Origin: Oxalobacteraceae bacterium
GTDB taxonomy: Bacteria > Pseudomonadota > Gammaproteobacteria > Burkholderiales > Burkholderiaceae_D
Reading direction: 5' to 3'
Assembly (NCBI GenBank): GCA_027490465.1
Contig: JAIXXZ010000001.1
Span: 1-64,000, forward strand
Length of the DNA stretch: 64,000 nucleotides
Shown: in pieces, positions 18,944-27,443 of the stretch
How positions within the stretch are numbered: position 1 is the first letter of the stretch
Layout of the letters: each line of letters opens with the position of its first letter
The notes under the pieces: generated by a model
What the model was told of the DNA's origin: nothing
Database searches by the model: none
The model's input: only the letters and a program-made list of their open reading frames with translations
Position numbers and translations under genes: made by a program

Positions 18944-20461
18944 TTATTTAAAGTAAAAATCACCAAGAATTGACGAGTTTTCCCAGGGTACCTGCTGACT
19001 ATTGGTCTCACTGATGACATTACGCCTGACCTCTTTAAAGACCTGCTCCAGCGTCAAACCGCCTTTGAGAATTGCCTGCGCCAAATTTTTGGTATATGGG
19101 CTGTTTCGTCCAGCACCATCAAGCGCAACATTACCTGGTGAGGTAGCGAACGCGATGAAAGTCCCCTTTGCCGCACTTATGGTCGTCAACCCACGGTCAA
19201 GGTTTCTTGCCTCAGAGCCCAGTGGATTGTTACGGCAGGCGTCCAAGATAACGATATTTAAATCATTCTTTGCTGTCTCCATCTTCGCGAGAACAAAGTC
19301 GATATCCATCGCTGTGGAGGGTATTTCATCCGCATGTTTCAAATCTTCATTAATTGGCAATAGATAGTTCTTGCCGCGATACTGGACCGCATGGCCAGAG
19401 AAATAGAACAAGCCGACATCGCCGCGGTTAAGTTTTTCGCCGAAGGCTCTTACTACCTCGCGCATTTTTGCGTAGGTTAGATTGTCATATCGAGAAACAA
19501 TAAATCCGCTACTGGTGAGTGCACTGCTGATCAGGTCAGCATCATTTGTTGGGTTGCGTAGCGGTGAGTTTTTGTATGCTGCATTTCCGATTACCAGTGC
19601 CAAGCGACGGCGAGAGTCAGAAACTGCGGCTTGTTTTTTTGGAGCATTGTTTTCTGCTTGCTGCTGGCGTTTCTCCTCTTCGAGGCGGCGGCGCTCTTCC
19701 GCTAGTTTCCGGCGTTCGCCATCTATGTCGGCTCGTTCAGTATTGGTGGCTATACTGTTAACGAGATTGGGTAGATCGACTTTAGCTTCACGAATAAAGT
19801 TGTCATTTTCCCAAATTCCTTCCTTCCGGCTGCCATCTCCGTGGGTATATATTCCCTGCCCGTGAAATTTGTCGTCCTTGAATTCGCCAACATACTTGCT
19901 GCCTTCGGCAAAGGCGAACGTACCCAGCCCGTGAAACTTGTCTTGCTTGAATTCACCGACGTACTTGTTACCGCTGGTGAAGGTGAACGTTCCCTGTCCG
20001 TTAGAATTACCGTCCTTGAATTCACCGACATACTTATCGCCCCTGGCATAGGTAAAGGTTCCCTGTCCGTGAAACTTGTTGTCCTTGAAGTCACCGACGT
20101 ATTTATTACCACTGGTAAAGGTGAACGTTCCCTGTCCTTGCTTATTGCCGCCCTTGAATTCACCGACGTACTTGTTACCACTGGTAAAGGTATACGTTCC
20201 CCGTCCGTTAGGATTGCCGTCCTTGAATTCACCGACATACTTCTCACCACTGGCATAGTTATAGGTACCCTGTCCATTCCTCATGCCGTGTTTGTATTCC
20301 CCGACATACTTGTCACCATTTGAGAGAATAAAAGTTCCCCAGCAATTATGGTACCGCGCGTTTTGGTCTTTTGGACACAACTTTAGCTTATTAGGATTAT
20401 TCAGTTCCTGCCCATAAGCCAAACAGGAAAACATCAAAAAGAAAATAGGCAATATGCGCAT
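18944..20461 (-). CDS. Exported caspase-like protein with eight MORN repeats
   Basis: 505 residues. Signal peptide (MRILPIFFLMFSCLAYG), pre-MORN motif (LNNPNKLKLC, HNCWG), then seven full and one partial MORN repeats of 23 residues each (about 50-222; consensus KYVGEFKDGKxxGQGTFTF), a charged helical linker (ERRKLAEERRRLEEEKRQQQ, 249-268) and a caspase domain (285-505). Dyad: His357 (FYFSGHAVQ) and Cys409 (LDACRNNP). The repeats are also visible in DNA as 69-bp units. From about residue 283 to the end the protein and its DNA are nearly identical to the fusion protein at 24003-26504, indicating recent duplication or gene conversion. Confidence 0.9.
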   Translation of the reverse strand: MRILPIFFLMFSCLAYGQELNNPNKLKLCPKDQNARYHNCWGTFILSNGDKYVGEYKHGMRNGQGTYNYASGEKYVGEFKDGNPNGRGTYTFTSGNKYVGEFKGGNKQGQGTFTFTSGNKYVGDFKDNKFHGQGTFTYARGDKYVGEFKDGNSNGQGTFTFTSGNKYVGEFKQDKFHGLGTFAFAEGSKYVGEFKDDKFHGQGIYTHGDGSRKEGIWENDNFIREAKVDLPNLVNSIATNTERADIDGERRKLAEERRRLEEEKRQQQAENNAPKKQAAVSDSRRRLALVIGNAAYKNSPLRNPTNDADLISSALTSSGFIVSRYDNLTYAKMREVVRAFGEKLNRGDVGLFYFSGHAVQYRGKNYLLPINEDLKHADEIPSTAMDIDFVLAKMETAKNDLNIVILDACRNNPLGSEARNLDRGLTTISAAKGTFIAFATSPGNVALDGAGRNSPYTKNLAQAILKGGLTLEQVFKEVRRNVISETNSQQVPWENSSILGDFYFK

Positions 20462-20502
20462 AAATTTTAATATTTTAAAACTGTTCTTATTCAGTAAAAA
20501 AT

Positions 20503-21132
20503 TTATCTGGAACCAAGACTATTTAAAAACTCTTTTTTACTCAGAAGCCATTCAGTAACAAAGCCAAATACACACACCCCCTCTGTAATTTGTCTTCCGC
20601 AATTGACGCTACCTCCTGATCCTGCCGAAATCCGATAACCTTGATCAACACTGCACTCGTAAATAATCGAGTAATCTGCAACCGCTTCTCCGCACCCTTC
20701 GTGCTCTGTTACACCAACAAATACAGTTGATATTCCAAACGAATTTTTATTCATGATCTCAAATTTGGTCTCCTGAAAATCATATTCATAATCCCTTCGC
20801 TTCACAATCGACAAGTTATTTATGTATGGATGCGCAGCGTCATTTTCTAGAGTAAATTTGAATGAACCACTATCATTTGGATCAATATTTCTAGGTTTTT
20901 TATCATTAGATTTACTTTTATTATTTTCTGATTTTTTACTAAATTTCTTTTTGCATGCCTGCGCAACGTAATCTGCCGACCTTGGATTTGTCGCATTTTT
21001 CATGTTATTCAATATGCATTCATCATAATTAGCGAAAGAATCTCCATGAAAAAAAACCAATACACCAAAGAGAAAAAAACAAGCTAATTGCAATATTTTA
21101 CGTTTAGCTTCGATGTTGATCATAATTTGCAT
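20503..21132 (-). CDS. AT-rich exported protein of unknown function
   Basis: 209 residues. Signal-like N-terminus (LQLACFFLFGVLVFFHGDSFA) followed by YDECILNNM ... YVAQACKKKF, a short Cys-containing helix motif I have seen in other small exported proteins; then a Lys/Ser/Asn-rich linker and a C-terminal beta-rich domain with paired cysteines. The gene is clearly more AT-rich than the caspase genes on both sides, which hints at separate acquisition. It sits between the WD40-caspase and the MORN-caspase genes, on the same strand. No function assigned. Confidence 0.65.
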   Translation of the reverse strand: MQIMINIEAKRKILQLACFFLFGVLVFFHGDSFANYDECILNNMKNATNPRSADYVAQACKKKFSKKSENNKSKSNDKKPRNIDPNDSGSFKFTLENDAAHPYINNLSIVKRRDYEYDFQETKFEIMNKNSFGISTVFVGVTEHEGCGEAVADYSIIYECSVDQGYRISAGSGGSVNCGRQITEGVCVFGFVTEWLLSKKEFLNSLGSR

Positions 21133-21260
21133 TCAAATATTTTTAAGTGTGCGCTGATTCGATCAAACTCTTATCAGAACTCTCTCTTAAAATCGACAGT
21201 CTCGTTCTATTTAATCTTTTTGTCAGGCACACCATAATTGCGTGCTATCTTGTGATTTGA

Positions 21261-23864
21261 TTAATTAAGATCCAACAACACCATCCGACCATTACCCTGC
21301 AAATCAGGCTCTTGCTCAAACTCAGGACCAATGCGCCGGGATTCATTGAGAACGATGTCTCGCAGGCGTTTGTGTAATTGCGCAATTTTCAGCTTTGGCC
21401 CCTCTTCAAGCAGTAGGCGCATCAGGTGGTAACTAAATAGACGGTGCCCACGCACCTTGTCCTGATTCGAAAACTGATCGCCTCTACCTGCGGTGACCAC
21501 TGCCAGACGCTGTGAATCCGGAAAACTTTGGCCTACCTTGGGCACAACAGGCGCTATGCCTTCAAAGACGATCGTGTCCTTTCCCGAGCGGCCTGAGAAA
21601 CAGGCATCGATGAAAATCTTAGCTTGGCCGACCTTGCTCTTGGCGATCGCTTTGTACAAATGCCCTAACTGCAAAGGTAGTTGTTCGTAACTTCCCGAGC
21701 CTCCATCTTGTGCAAGCAGGAAAGCGCCGCTACCGTCCTTGGCAGGTACTCCATGTCCCGCGTAGTAAAAGATAAGTTGATCCTCAGGCCCGAGCCGATT
21801 CAACAGAGTGTTTAAACGGCCAAGTAGGCGGCCTAAGGTTGCCTGAGAATCTGTTAGCAAAATGACGTTTTGAGGTTCAGCACCTAAAAGCTTCTTTGCA
21901 ATCTCGGCAAACTGCTGGGCGGAGCGCTCGGCAAACGGCACATCGGGGACATCGGCGTAATCATTAATACCAATTGCAAGTACGTGCAGTTTTGGATTTG
22001 CCTTGGATGCGGGAGCTTTTGCCAGCAGCTTGGGTAAGTCGTCTTCAAACTCTGGTTTGGTCTGCCGGTTTAGTTCGGCGAGACGTTCGCGAAGCCGTTT
22101 TTCTTCCGACTGACGGGCGGTGAGGGCCGCCTGTTCCCGCTCCTTTTGCAGTACTTCCATTTGCAGCTTATTGAGGTTAGGATCGTCGATTACTTTAACA
22201 TCGGGACCCTGGGGCAGCTTCGCAATGGGCGATGGGAGGATGATTTTAAGCTGCGGGTCGCTAACGATGGCTGTTGTAACTGGCGTGACGAAATCTTCAT
22301 CAATGTAATCGGCGACAACGATCTTGCCGTCAAAGCGTACGCGGGGTTGTCCCCAAATCAGTTCATTTTGATCTGTGACGCGTAACTCGACTTCAAGACC
22401 ATTCTCAGCCGAGGTTAGCTTAGCTTTCGCCGCTCTAGCTTGATCATTAGGTACAGCAATGGAGACAAGGCGTTTTAACTCGGGATCAAGGCTTGCTTTT
22501 AACGTGGCGAAGAATCTGGCAGTTTCCGGGTCGTAGCGAACATCGTGTAGTTCAGGACTGCCGTAGGTAAGTGATAGTGCTTGTTCAAATGCTTGAGCGC
22601 GCTTGTCTAGGGGGAGTGGACCAAGCTTCGCGTAGTGTGCCTGAATGTCCGCGTTTAATGATTCCGCTGCGGTATTCCACTTGGTCACCCGCTGGTTGAA
22701 TTGGGCAACTGATTCGAACTCGTCTTTGGTAATTTTCTCGCGTTCGAGTTTCGATTGTCGGTCTGAAAGTGGCTTGGGTAAGGATCGGTAGGCAGCTTCC
22801 ACGTTTGATATCTCTTGCTCTAGCACAGATCCCAAATCCATCAGCACCGCTGTTGTAAACGTACCGCTGTAGACCCATCCATCATGAGTCCAAGTCTGGA
22901 GCGTCTTGCCCGACTGAATATCTCTCAGGGCGGCGGTTTTATCCATGGAACCAGTCAGTACCTGTTTTCCATCCGGAGAAAAGGCAACACTCCAAACCGC
23001 AAGACCATGCGTCCATGTTTGGAGCGTCTTTCCTGACTCAACATCTCTGAGAACTGCAGTTTTATCATCAGAACCAGTAAGTACCTGTTTACCGTCTGGT
23101 GAAAAGGCAACACTAAAAACCGAATAATCATGTTTCCATGTTTGAAGCGTGGCGCCTGATTGCACGTCTCGTAGAACTGCAGTTCTATCTGCTGAGCCGG
23201 TCAGTACCTGTTTACCATTTGGAGAAAACGCAACACCTCTGACCCAGCCATTATGCTTCCAAGTTTGTAAAATTTTTCCTGATTTAGCATCTCTGAGAAC
23301 CGCAGTTTTATCATCAGAACCGGTAAGCACCTGTTTACCGTCCGGTGAAAAGGCAACACTCGAAACTGAATCACTATGATTCCACGTTTGGAGCGTCTTG
23401 CCCGATTGTACGTCTCTGAGGACCGCGGTTTTATCTCGTGAGCCAGTCAGTACCTGTTTGCCATCCGGCGAAAAGGCCACACTGTAAACCCAGTCATTAT
23501 GATTCCAAGTTTGCAGCGTCTTGCCAGACTGAATGTCTCTGAGAATAGCGGTTTTATCATCAGAACCGGTAAGTATCTGTTGACCATTCCAAGAAAAGGC
23601 AACACTCCAAACCCCACCACCATGTTTAAGCGTTTGAAGCGTCTCGCCCGACTGAATGTCTCTTAGAACCGCGGTGTTATCGGACGAGCCGGTCAGTATC
23701 ATTATGGCAGCCCTTTGTAGGCTTGTTCTCGAGTTTGCTTTCCAATAAAAAATACCGGAATCGTTAAGGCCTTCCGCATGGTCCGTATCAGCAGTCTTTT
23801 TAGCTAAAGCTCCGCTCCAAGCCGCGCAGGAAAACATCAGTAAGAAAAAAGGCAGAAGACGCAT
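21261..23864 (-). CDS. Exported WD40-repeat caspase-like protein
   Basis: 867 residues. Leader MRLLPFFLLMFSCAAWSGALA; seven WD40-type repeats of 42 residues (about 55-330; consensus VAFSPDGKQVLTGSxDKTAVLRD); an eighth repeat collapsed to YSGTFTTAVLMDLG (332-345), as if its centre had been deleted; a long helical region (345-470); a beta-rich segment; a coiled-coil stretch (570-605); and a C-terminal caspase domain (624-867) with His704 (YYAGHGVP) and Cys755 (IDACFSGRS). The Trp-Asp dipeptide is LRD here. WD40 propellers bind proteins, and in other prokaryotic WD40-caspases they are thought to sense partners. Same orientation as the MORN-caspases, 128 bp upstream of the AT-rich gene. Confidence 0.9.
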   Translation of the reverse strand: MRLLPFFLLMFSCAAWSGALAKKTADTDHAEGLNDSGIFYWKANSRTSLQRAAIMILTGSSDNTAVLRDIQSGETLQTLKHGGGVWSVAFSWNGQQILTGSDDKTAILRDIQSGKTLQTWNHNDWVYSVAFSPDGKQVLTGSRDKTAVLRDVQSGKTLQTWNHSDSVSSVAFSPDGKQVLTGSDDKTAVLRDAKSGKILQTWKHNGWVRGVAFSPNGKQVLTGSADRTAVLRDVQSGATLQTWKHDYSVFSVAFSPDGKQVLTGSDDKTAVLRDVESGKTLQTWTHGLAVWSVAFSPDGKQVLTGSMDKTAALRDIQSGKTLQTWTHDGWVYSGTFTTAVLMDLGSVLEQEISNVEAAYRSLPKPLSDRQSKLEREKITKDEFESVAQFNQRVTKWNTAAESLNADIQAHYAKLGPLPLDKRAQAFEQALSLTYGSPELHDVRYDPETARFFATLKASLDPELKRLVSIAVPNDQARAAKAKLTSAENGLEVELRVTDQNELIWGQPRVRFDGKIVVADYIDEDFVTPVTTAIVSDPQLKIILPSPIAKLPQGPDVKVIDDPNLNKLQMEVLQKEREQAALTARQSEEKRLRERLAELNRQTKPEFEDDLPKLLAKAPASKANPKLHVLAIGINDYADVPDVPFAERSAQQFAEIAKKLLGAEPQNVILLTDSQATLGRLLGRLNTLLNRLGPEDQLIFYYAGHGVPAKDGSGAFLLAQDGGSGSYEQLPLQLGHLYKAIAKSKVGQAKIFIDACFSGRSGKDTIVFEGIAPVVPKVGQSFPDSQRLAVVTAGRGDQFSNQDKVRGHRLFSYHLMRLLLEEGPKLKIAQLHKRLRDIVLNESRRIGPEFEQEPDLQGNGRMVLLDLN

Positions 23865-24002
23865 ATTGGTCGATCGAAAATATTTGGTGTCGAATTATGA
23901 TTTCAGTTTCTATTTCATTTGCTCAACTCTGCTGGGCACTTACGTGCTCACATATGACAACGGCGAGTAGTCGTCAAAGAGAATTTTGGTGCATAAAAAT
24001 TT

Positions 24003-26504
24003 CTACTTCCACAATGCACACTTGGTCTCAGCCTTGGTAATGAAGGCCTTTTCACCAGGGATAACCTGAATCGGCTTGTAATAATCCCAGGCATATTTGG
24101 ACTCAGCGGGAGATTTCACTTGCATGAGTATCATGTCATGCACCATACGGCCATCAGGGCGAACGACACCGTTCTTGGCGAAGAAATCATTGATAGGCGT
24201 TGATTTCAATTTTTCTATTACCTTGGTACCGTCTTCATTACCAAGCGCCTCGACCGCATTTAGATAGAACGTAGTGGCCGAATAATCGGCTGCATGCAAC
24301 ATGGAAGGCGCCTTTTTGTTTTTTTTCATGAACCTCTTAGACCATGCGCGCGACTCTTCATTGGTATCCCAGTACCAGCCTTCAGTAAGGTACATCCCTT
24401 GGGCAAGGTCCAGTCCGAGTGCATGCACGTCATTAATAAACATCAGCAGCCCAGCAAGCTTCATCTTTTTGTTGGTCCCGAACTCGGCAGCCGCCTTTAT
24501 CGCATTGACAGTGTCGCCACCCGCATTTGCGAGCCCCAGTACTTGTGCTTTGGATTTTTCTGCCTGCAGAAAGAAAGACGAGAAGTCGGTAGCGGCGAGC
24601 GGGTGGAACACCGAACCGAGAACTCGACCGCCGCTTTTAGACACGCCGTCTGATGCATCACTCTTTAAGGCCATGCCAAATACATAGTCAGCAGTCAGAA
24701 AGAACCAATTTTTCAGACCCTGCTGCACCAGCGCACCGGAGGTGCCACGCGCTAATGCTGGAGTGTCGTACGCGTAGTGAATGGTAAATGGCGTGCATTC
24801 TTCATTGGTTAGCCGAGAAGTCCCAGCGCCAATGGCGATGAAGGGTTTTTTCTTTTCTGCTGCCACTTTGGCCATGGCAAGGCTGGCCGCTGAGTTGGTA
24901 CCTCCGATCAGCAAATCTAAGCCTTGCTGGTCAAACCACTCACGGGCCTTGCTGGCCGCGGTGTCGGCTTTGTTCTGATGGTCTGCCGAGAGGAATTCAA
25001 TTTTTTTGCCATTGACCTTGCCACCAAAGTCTGCGATCGCCATTTTGATGGCTTCTGCGCCGGCCGGTCCGTCAACATCGGCATAGACACCGGACATATC
25101 GGTAATGAAACCAATTTTTACAGTATCACCAGCTATAGGTGCCGGCTCGTTTAGGTCGATTTCCGACCTAAAATAAAAATCACCAAGAATTGAAGAATTT
25201 TCCCAAGGTACCTGTTGGCTGTTAGTCTCGCTGATTACATTGCGCCGGACTTCTTTAAAAACCTGCTCCAGAGTCAGGCCGCCTTTCAGAATCGCTTGAG
25301 CCAAGTTTTTCGAATAAGGACTATTTCGTCCAGCACCATCAAGCGCAACATTTCCCGGGGAGGTTGCGAACGCGATGAAAGTTCCCTTTGCCGCACTTAT
25401 GGTCGTCAACCCACGGTCAAGGTTTCTTGCCTCAGAGCCGAGTGGATTGTTGCGGCAGGCGTCCAAGATAACGATATTTAAATCATTCTTGGCTGTCTCC
25501 ATCTTCGCGAGAACAAAGTCGATATCCATCGCCGTCGAGGGTATTTCATCCGCATGTTTCAAGTCTTCGTTGATTGGCAGCAGATAGTTCTTGCCGCGAT
25601 ACTGGACTGCATGGCCGGAAAAATAGAATAAGCCGACATCGCCTTGGTTGAGTTTTTCTCCGAAGGTTCTTACCACCTCGCGCATTTTTGCGTAGGTCAG
25701 ATTGTCATATCGAGAAACAATAAATCCGCTACTGGTGAGTGCATTGCTGATCAGGTCAGCATCATTTGTTGGGTTCCGTAGGGGAGAGTTTTTGTATTTA
25801 GCGTTTCCGATCACCAGCGCAAAACGTCGCCGCGAGTCGGTGACAGTGGTTTGCTTGCTTGGATTATTGTTTTTCGCTTGCTGCTGGCGCTTTTCTTCTT
25901 CTAGCCTCCTGCGTTCTTCGGCTAATTGCTGGCGATCACGTTCAATATCGGAACGGTCGGTATTATTTGCTAAGTTGTTGTTGAAACTGGGTAGGTTGAC
26001 TTTCGCCTCACGAATAAATTTTCCATTCTCCCAGATGCCCTCCGCGCGTTTACCGTCTGCCGTCGTCCTTATGCCTTCTCCGTGAAAATCGTCATTTCTG
26101 AATTCACCGAAATGTTTCAATCCATCGGACCAAGTGTACGTTCCCAGTCCGTTCGACTTGCCGTCCTTGAATTCCCCGACGTACTTGTCACCTTTGGCCT
26201 CGTTGTCTGCTAGGAAATAATAAGTTCCTTGCCCTTGAAATTTATCATTCTTGAATTCACCGACATACTTGTCACCTTTGAACTCGCTGTCTGCTAGATG
26301 GTAATAAGTTCCCTGCCCTTGAAATTTATCATTCTCGAATTCACCGACATACTTGTCGCCTCTGGCAGTCTGGTAAGGTCCCCAGCAATTATGGTACCTA
26401 GCATTTTGGTCTTTTGGACACAGCGGCAGTCTGTTCGGATTATTCAGTTCCTGCCCATAAGCCACGCAGGAAAACATCAGTAAGAAAATCGAAAGTAATC
26501 GCAT
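24003..26504 (-). CDS. MORN-caspase fused to a periplasmic branched-chain-amino-acid-type binding domain
   Basis: 833 residues from ATG 26504 (signal peptide MRLLSIFLLMFSCVAYG; the open frame runs 177 nt further upstream but without a leader). In order: pre-MORN motif (LNNPNRLPLC, HNCWG); about five MORN repeats (50-165), two with longer inserts; a charged coiled coil (190-210); a caspase domain (225-446) with His298 (FSGHAVQ) and Cys350 (LDACRNNP); and a complete type I periplasmic-binding domain (459-833) of the LivJ/urea/amide class, starting TVKIGFITDMSGVYADV. The binding domain has no signal peptide of its own; export depends on the MORN-caspase leader. The caspase module is almost identical to that at 18944-20461. 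A ligand-gated periplasmic caspase is the natural reading, not shown. Confidence 0.9.
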   Translation of the reverse strand: MRLLSIFLLMFSCVAYGQELNNPNRLPLCPKDQNARYHNCWGPYQTARGDKYVGEFENDKFQGQGTYYHLADSEFKGDKYVGEFKNDKFQGQGTYYFLADNEAKGDKYVGEFKDGKSNGLGTYTWSDGLKHFGEFRNDDFHGEGIRTTADGKRAEGIWENGKFIREAKVNLPSFNNNLANNTDRSDIERDRQQLAEERRRLEEEKRQQQAKNNNPSKQTTVTDSRRRFALVIGNAKYKNSPLRNPTNDADLISNALTSSGFIVSRYDNLTYAKMREVVRTFGEKLNQGDVGLFYFSGHAVQYRGKNYLLPINEDLKHADEIPSTAMDIDFVLAKMETAKNDLNIVILDACRNNPLGSEARNLDRGLTTISAAKGTFIAFATSPGNVALDGAGRNSPYSKNLAQAILKGGLTLEQVFKEVRRNVISETNSQQVPWENSSILGDFYFRSEIDLNEPAPIAGDTVKIGFITDMSGVYADVDGPAGAEAIKMAIADFGGKVNGKKIEFLSADHQNKADTAASKAREWFDQQGLDLLIGGTNSAASLAMAKVAAEKKKPFIAIGAGTSRLTNEECTPFTIHYAYDTPALARGTSGALVQQGLKNWFFLTADYVFGMALKSDASDGVSKSGGRVLGSVFHPLAATDFSSFFLQAEKSKAQVLGLANAGGDTVNAIKAAAEFGTNKKMKLAGLLMFINDVHALGLDLAQGMYLTEGWYWDTNEESRAWSKRFMKKNKKAPSMLHAADYSATTFYLNAVEALGNEDGTKVIEKLKSTPINDFFAKNGVVRPDGRMVHDMILMQVKSPAESKYAWDYYKPIQVIPGEKAFITKAETKCALWK

Positions 26505-26606
26505 AGTGTTCGCTTCAAACTCTTGGGGTATGGCGGCAGTTATGAAAAATATAATTTCAACGCCTGTAAACGGTGGTGGAACGATAACATGTAGCTGCGT
26601 ACGGCG

Positions 26607-26996
26607 ATGTCCAAGCGAAGTGGCAAGCGATGTAAAAAGCCGGCTTTGAAAACCAGCCGCACCCAAAAATGCGTGTTTCACGGCGGCAGGTCAACCGGGC
26701 CTGAAACTGAAACTTGTGAAGCCAGGCAGGGCACTGCGCCTATTAGAGACGGGAAAAACACAAAAGAGGCGCTAGACGACGGAGCGCGCAGCATTCGGGT
26801 GCTGGCCGGGTTGGAAGACGCTCTTTATGTTTTTAATATGGCAACCACTCCTCGGACGCGGCGTCGAAAGCCGAAAGGATATGTGCCGTTGCAGACGGTC
26901 GAAGATGTATTGCGTTTTGCGACAGACAACCCGCTGCATTCGCCAAGACGTATCCGGTCATATGGAACGGATGTCACGAAGCGCGTTTGGATTTAG
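26607..26996 (+). CDS. HGGxSTG-domain protein
   Basis: 129 residues with the short Cys/His motif of small proteins common near mobile elements: SGKRCKKPAL, then CVFHGGRSTGP close to the N-terminus. The remainder (VLAGLEDALYVFNM, then a basic TRRRKPK segment) is not recognised. The function of the family is unknown; the C-x(n)-C-x2-H arrangement could bind zinc. It is divergent from the MORN-caspase-SBP gene and lies just outside the tRNA-linked element, possibly left by an earlier insertion. Confidence 0.6.
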   Translation: MSKRSGKRCKKPALKTSRTQKCVFHGGRSTGPETETCEARQGTAPIRDGKNTKEALDDGARSIRVLAGLEDALYVFNMATTPRTRRRKPKGYVPLQTVEDVLRFATDNPLHSPRRIRSYGTDVTKRVWI

Positions 26997-27110
26997 AAAC
27001 TTCGAGAACTACCGATTGCGAGTGCTGGTGCACTGTGGTTGAAACAGTGTGATCAGTCGAAAACAGTGAATGCCCTGCCCCTGATTCTGATTTTTTATTA
27101 GGGAGAGACG

Positions 27111-27136
27111 AAAAAAAAGCGCCTGTCATAGGCGCT
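27111..27136 (-). terminator. Rho-independent terminator at the distal att site
   Basis: Hairpin AGCGCCT ... AGGCGCT (27118-27136) followed on the minus strand by eight Ts. It sits directly beside the 19-bp tRNA-end copy, and is probably the original terminator of tRNA-Ser, separated from the tRNA when the element inserted. Confidence 0.7.
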
Positions 27137-27138
27137 GG

Positions 27139-27157
27139 TGGCGGAAGCGGTGAGATT
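27139..27157. repeat. att site, distal copy of the tRNA-Ser 3' end
   Basis: TGGCGGAAGCGGTGAGATT, identical to the 3' end (including CCA) of tRNA-Ser at 33760-33778. The two copies delimit a 6.6-kb segment that starts with an integrase gene, the expected result of site-specific insertion into the tRNA 3' end. Confidence 0.8.
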
Positions 27158-27178
27158 AGCCTACATCCTGCAGGCCGC

Positions 27179-27200
27179 GGTCTGGCTTGCAAGCCAGACC
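27179..27200. repeat. 22-bp perfect palindrome, related to the yicC-gmk hairpins
   Basis: Perfect inverted repeat with half-site GGTCTGGCTTG. The centre (CTGGCTTGCAAGCCAG) and the preceding CAGGCCGCG resemble the hairpins at 39362-39383 and 39475-39499. A larger imperfect hairpin is formed by GTGAGATT (27150-27157) and AATCTCAC (27206-27213). Confidence 0.6.
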
Positions 27201-27250
27201 CTTCGAATCTCACTCGCGATGTGCGCAGGCACATCACTCACTTCTAAAAC

Positions 27251-27275
27251 AAAAGTCCCCATGCGGGGACTTTTT
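27251..27275. terminator. Bidirectional rho-independent terminator
   Basis: AAAAGTCCCC ATG CGGGGAC TTTTT: a perfect 7-bp G/C-rich stem with A-tract and T-tract, working on either strand. It insulates the integrase region from the left flank. Confidence 0.75.
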
Positions 27276-27279
27276 AATT

Positions 27280-27293
27280 TGGCGGAAGCGGTG
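27280..27293. repeat. Partial third copy of the att core
   Basis: TGGCGGAAGCGGTG, a 14-bp match to the tRNA-Ser end, 141 bp inside the distal att. It could be the trace of an earlier or nested insertion, or an accessory recombinase site. Confidence 0.6.
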
Positions 27294-27443
27294 TCCGCCC
27301 AAGACAAATCCAAGTCAATACAATAAGGCCCAGTAAAACATTGTTTTACATAGGTTTTTATGATTTTTTAGTCCAAATCAATTCTTCCAAATCCAGGTAA
27401 ATCCAGCTAAAATTTGATAGTCGTATTGATAGTTGGAGCCAAC

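Noticed and set aside
19841-20323. 160-codon open frame opposite the MORN repeats
   Set aside because: Periodic shadow of the 69-bp MORN repeats of the caspase gene on the other strand; no start signal.
22900-23720. Regularly spaced DNA repeats that look CRISPR-like
   Set aside because: They are the 126-bp coding units of WD40 repeats; no short spacers or leader.
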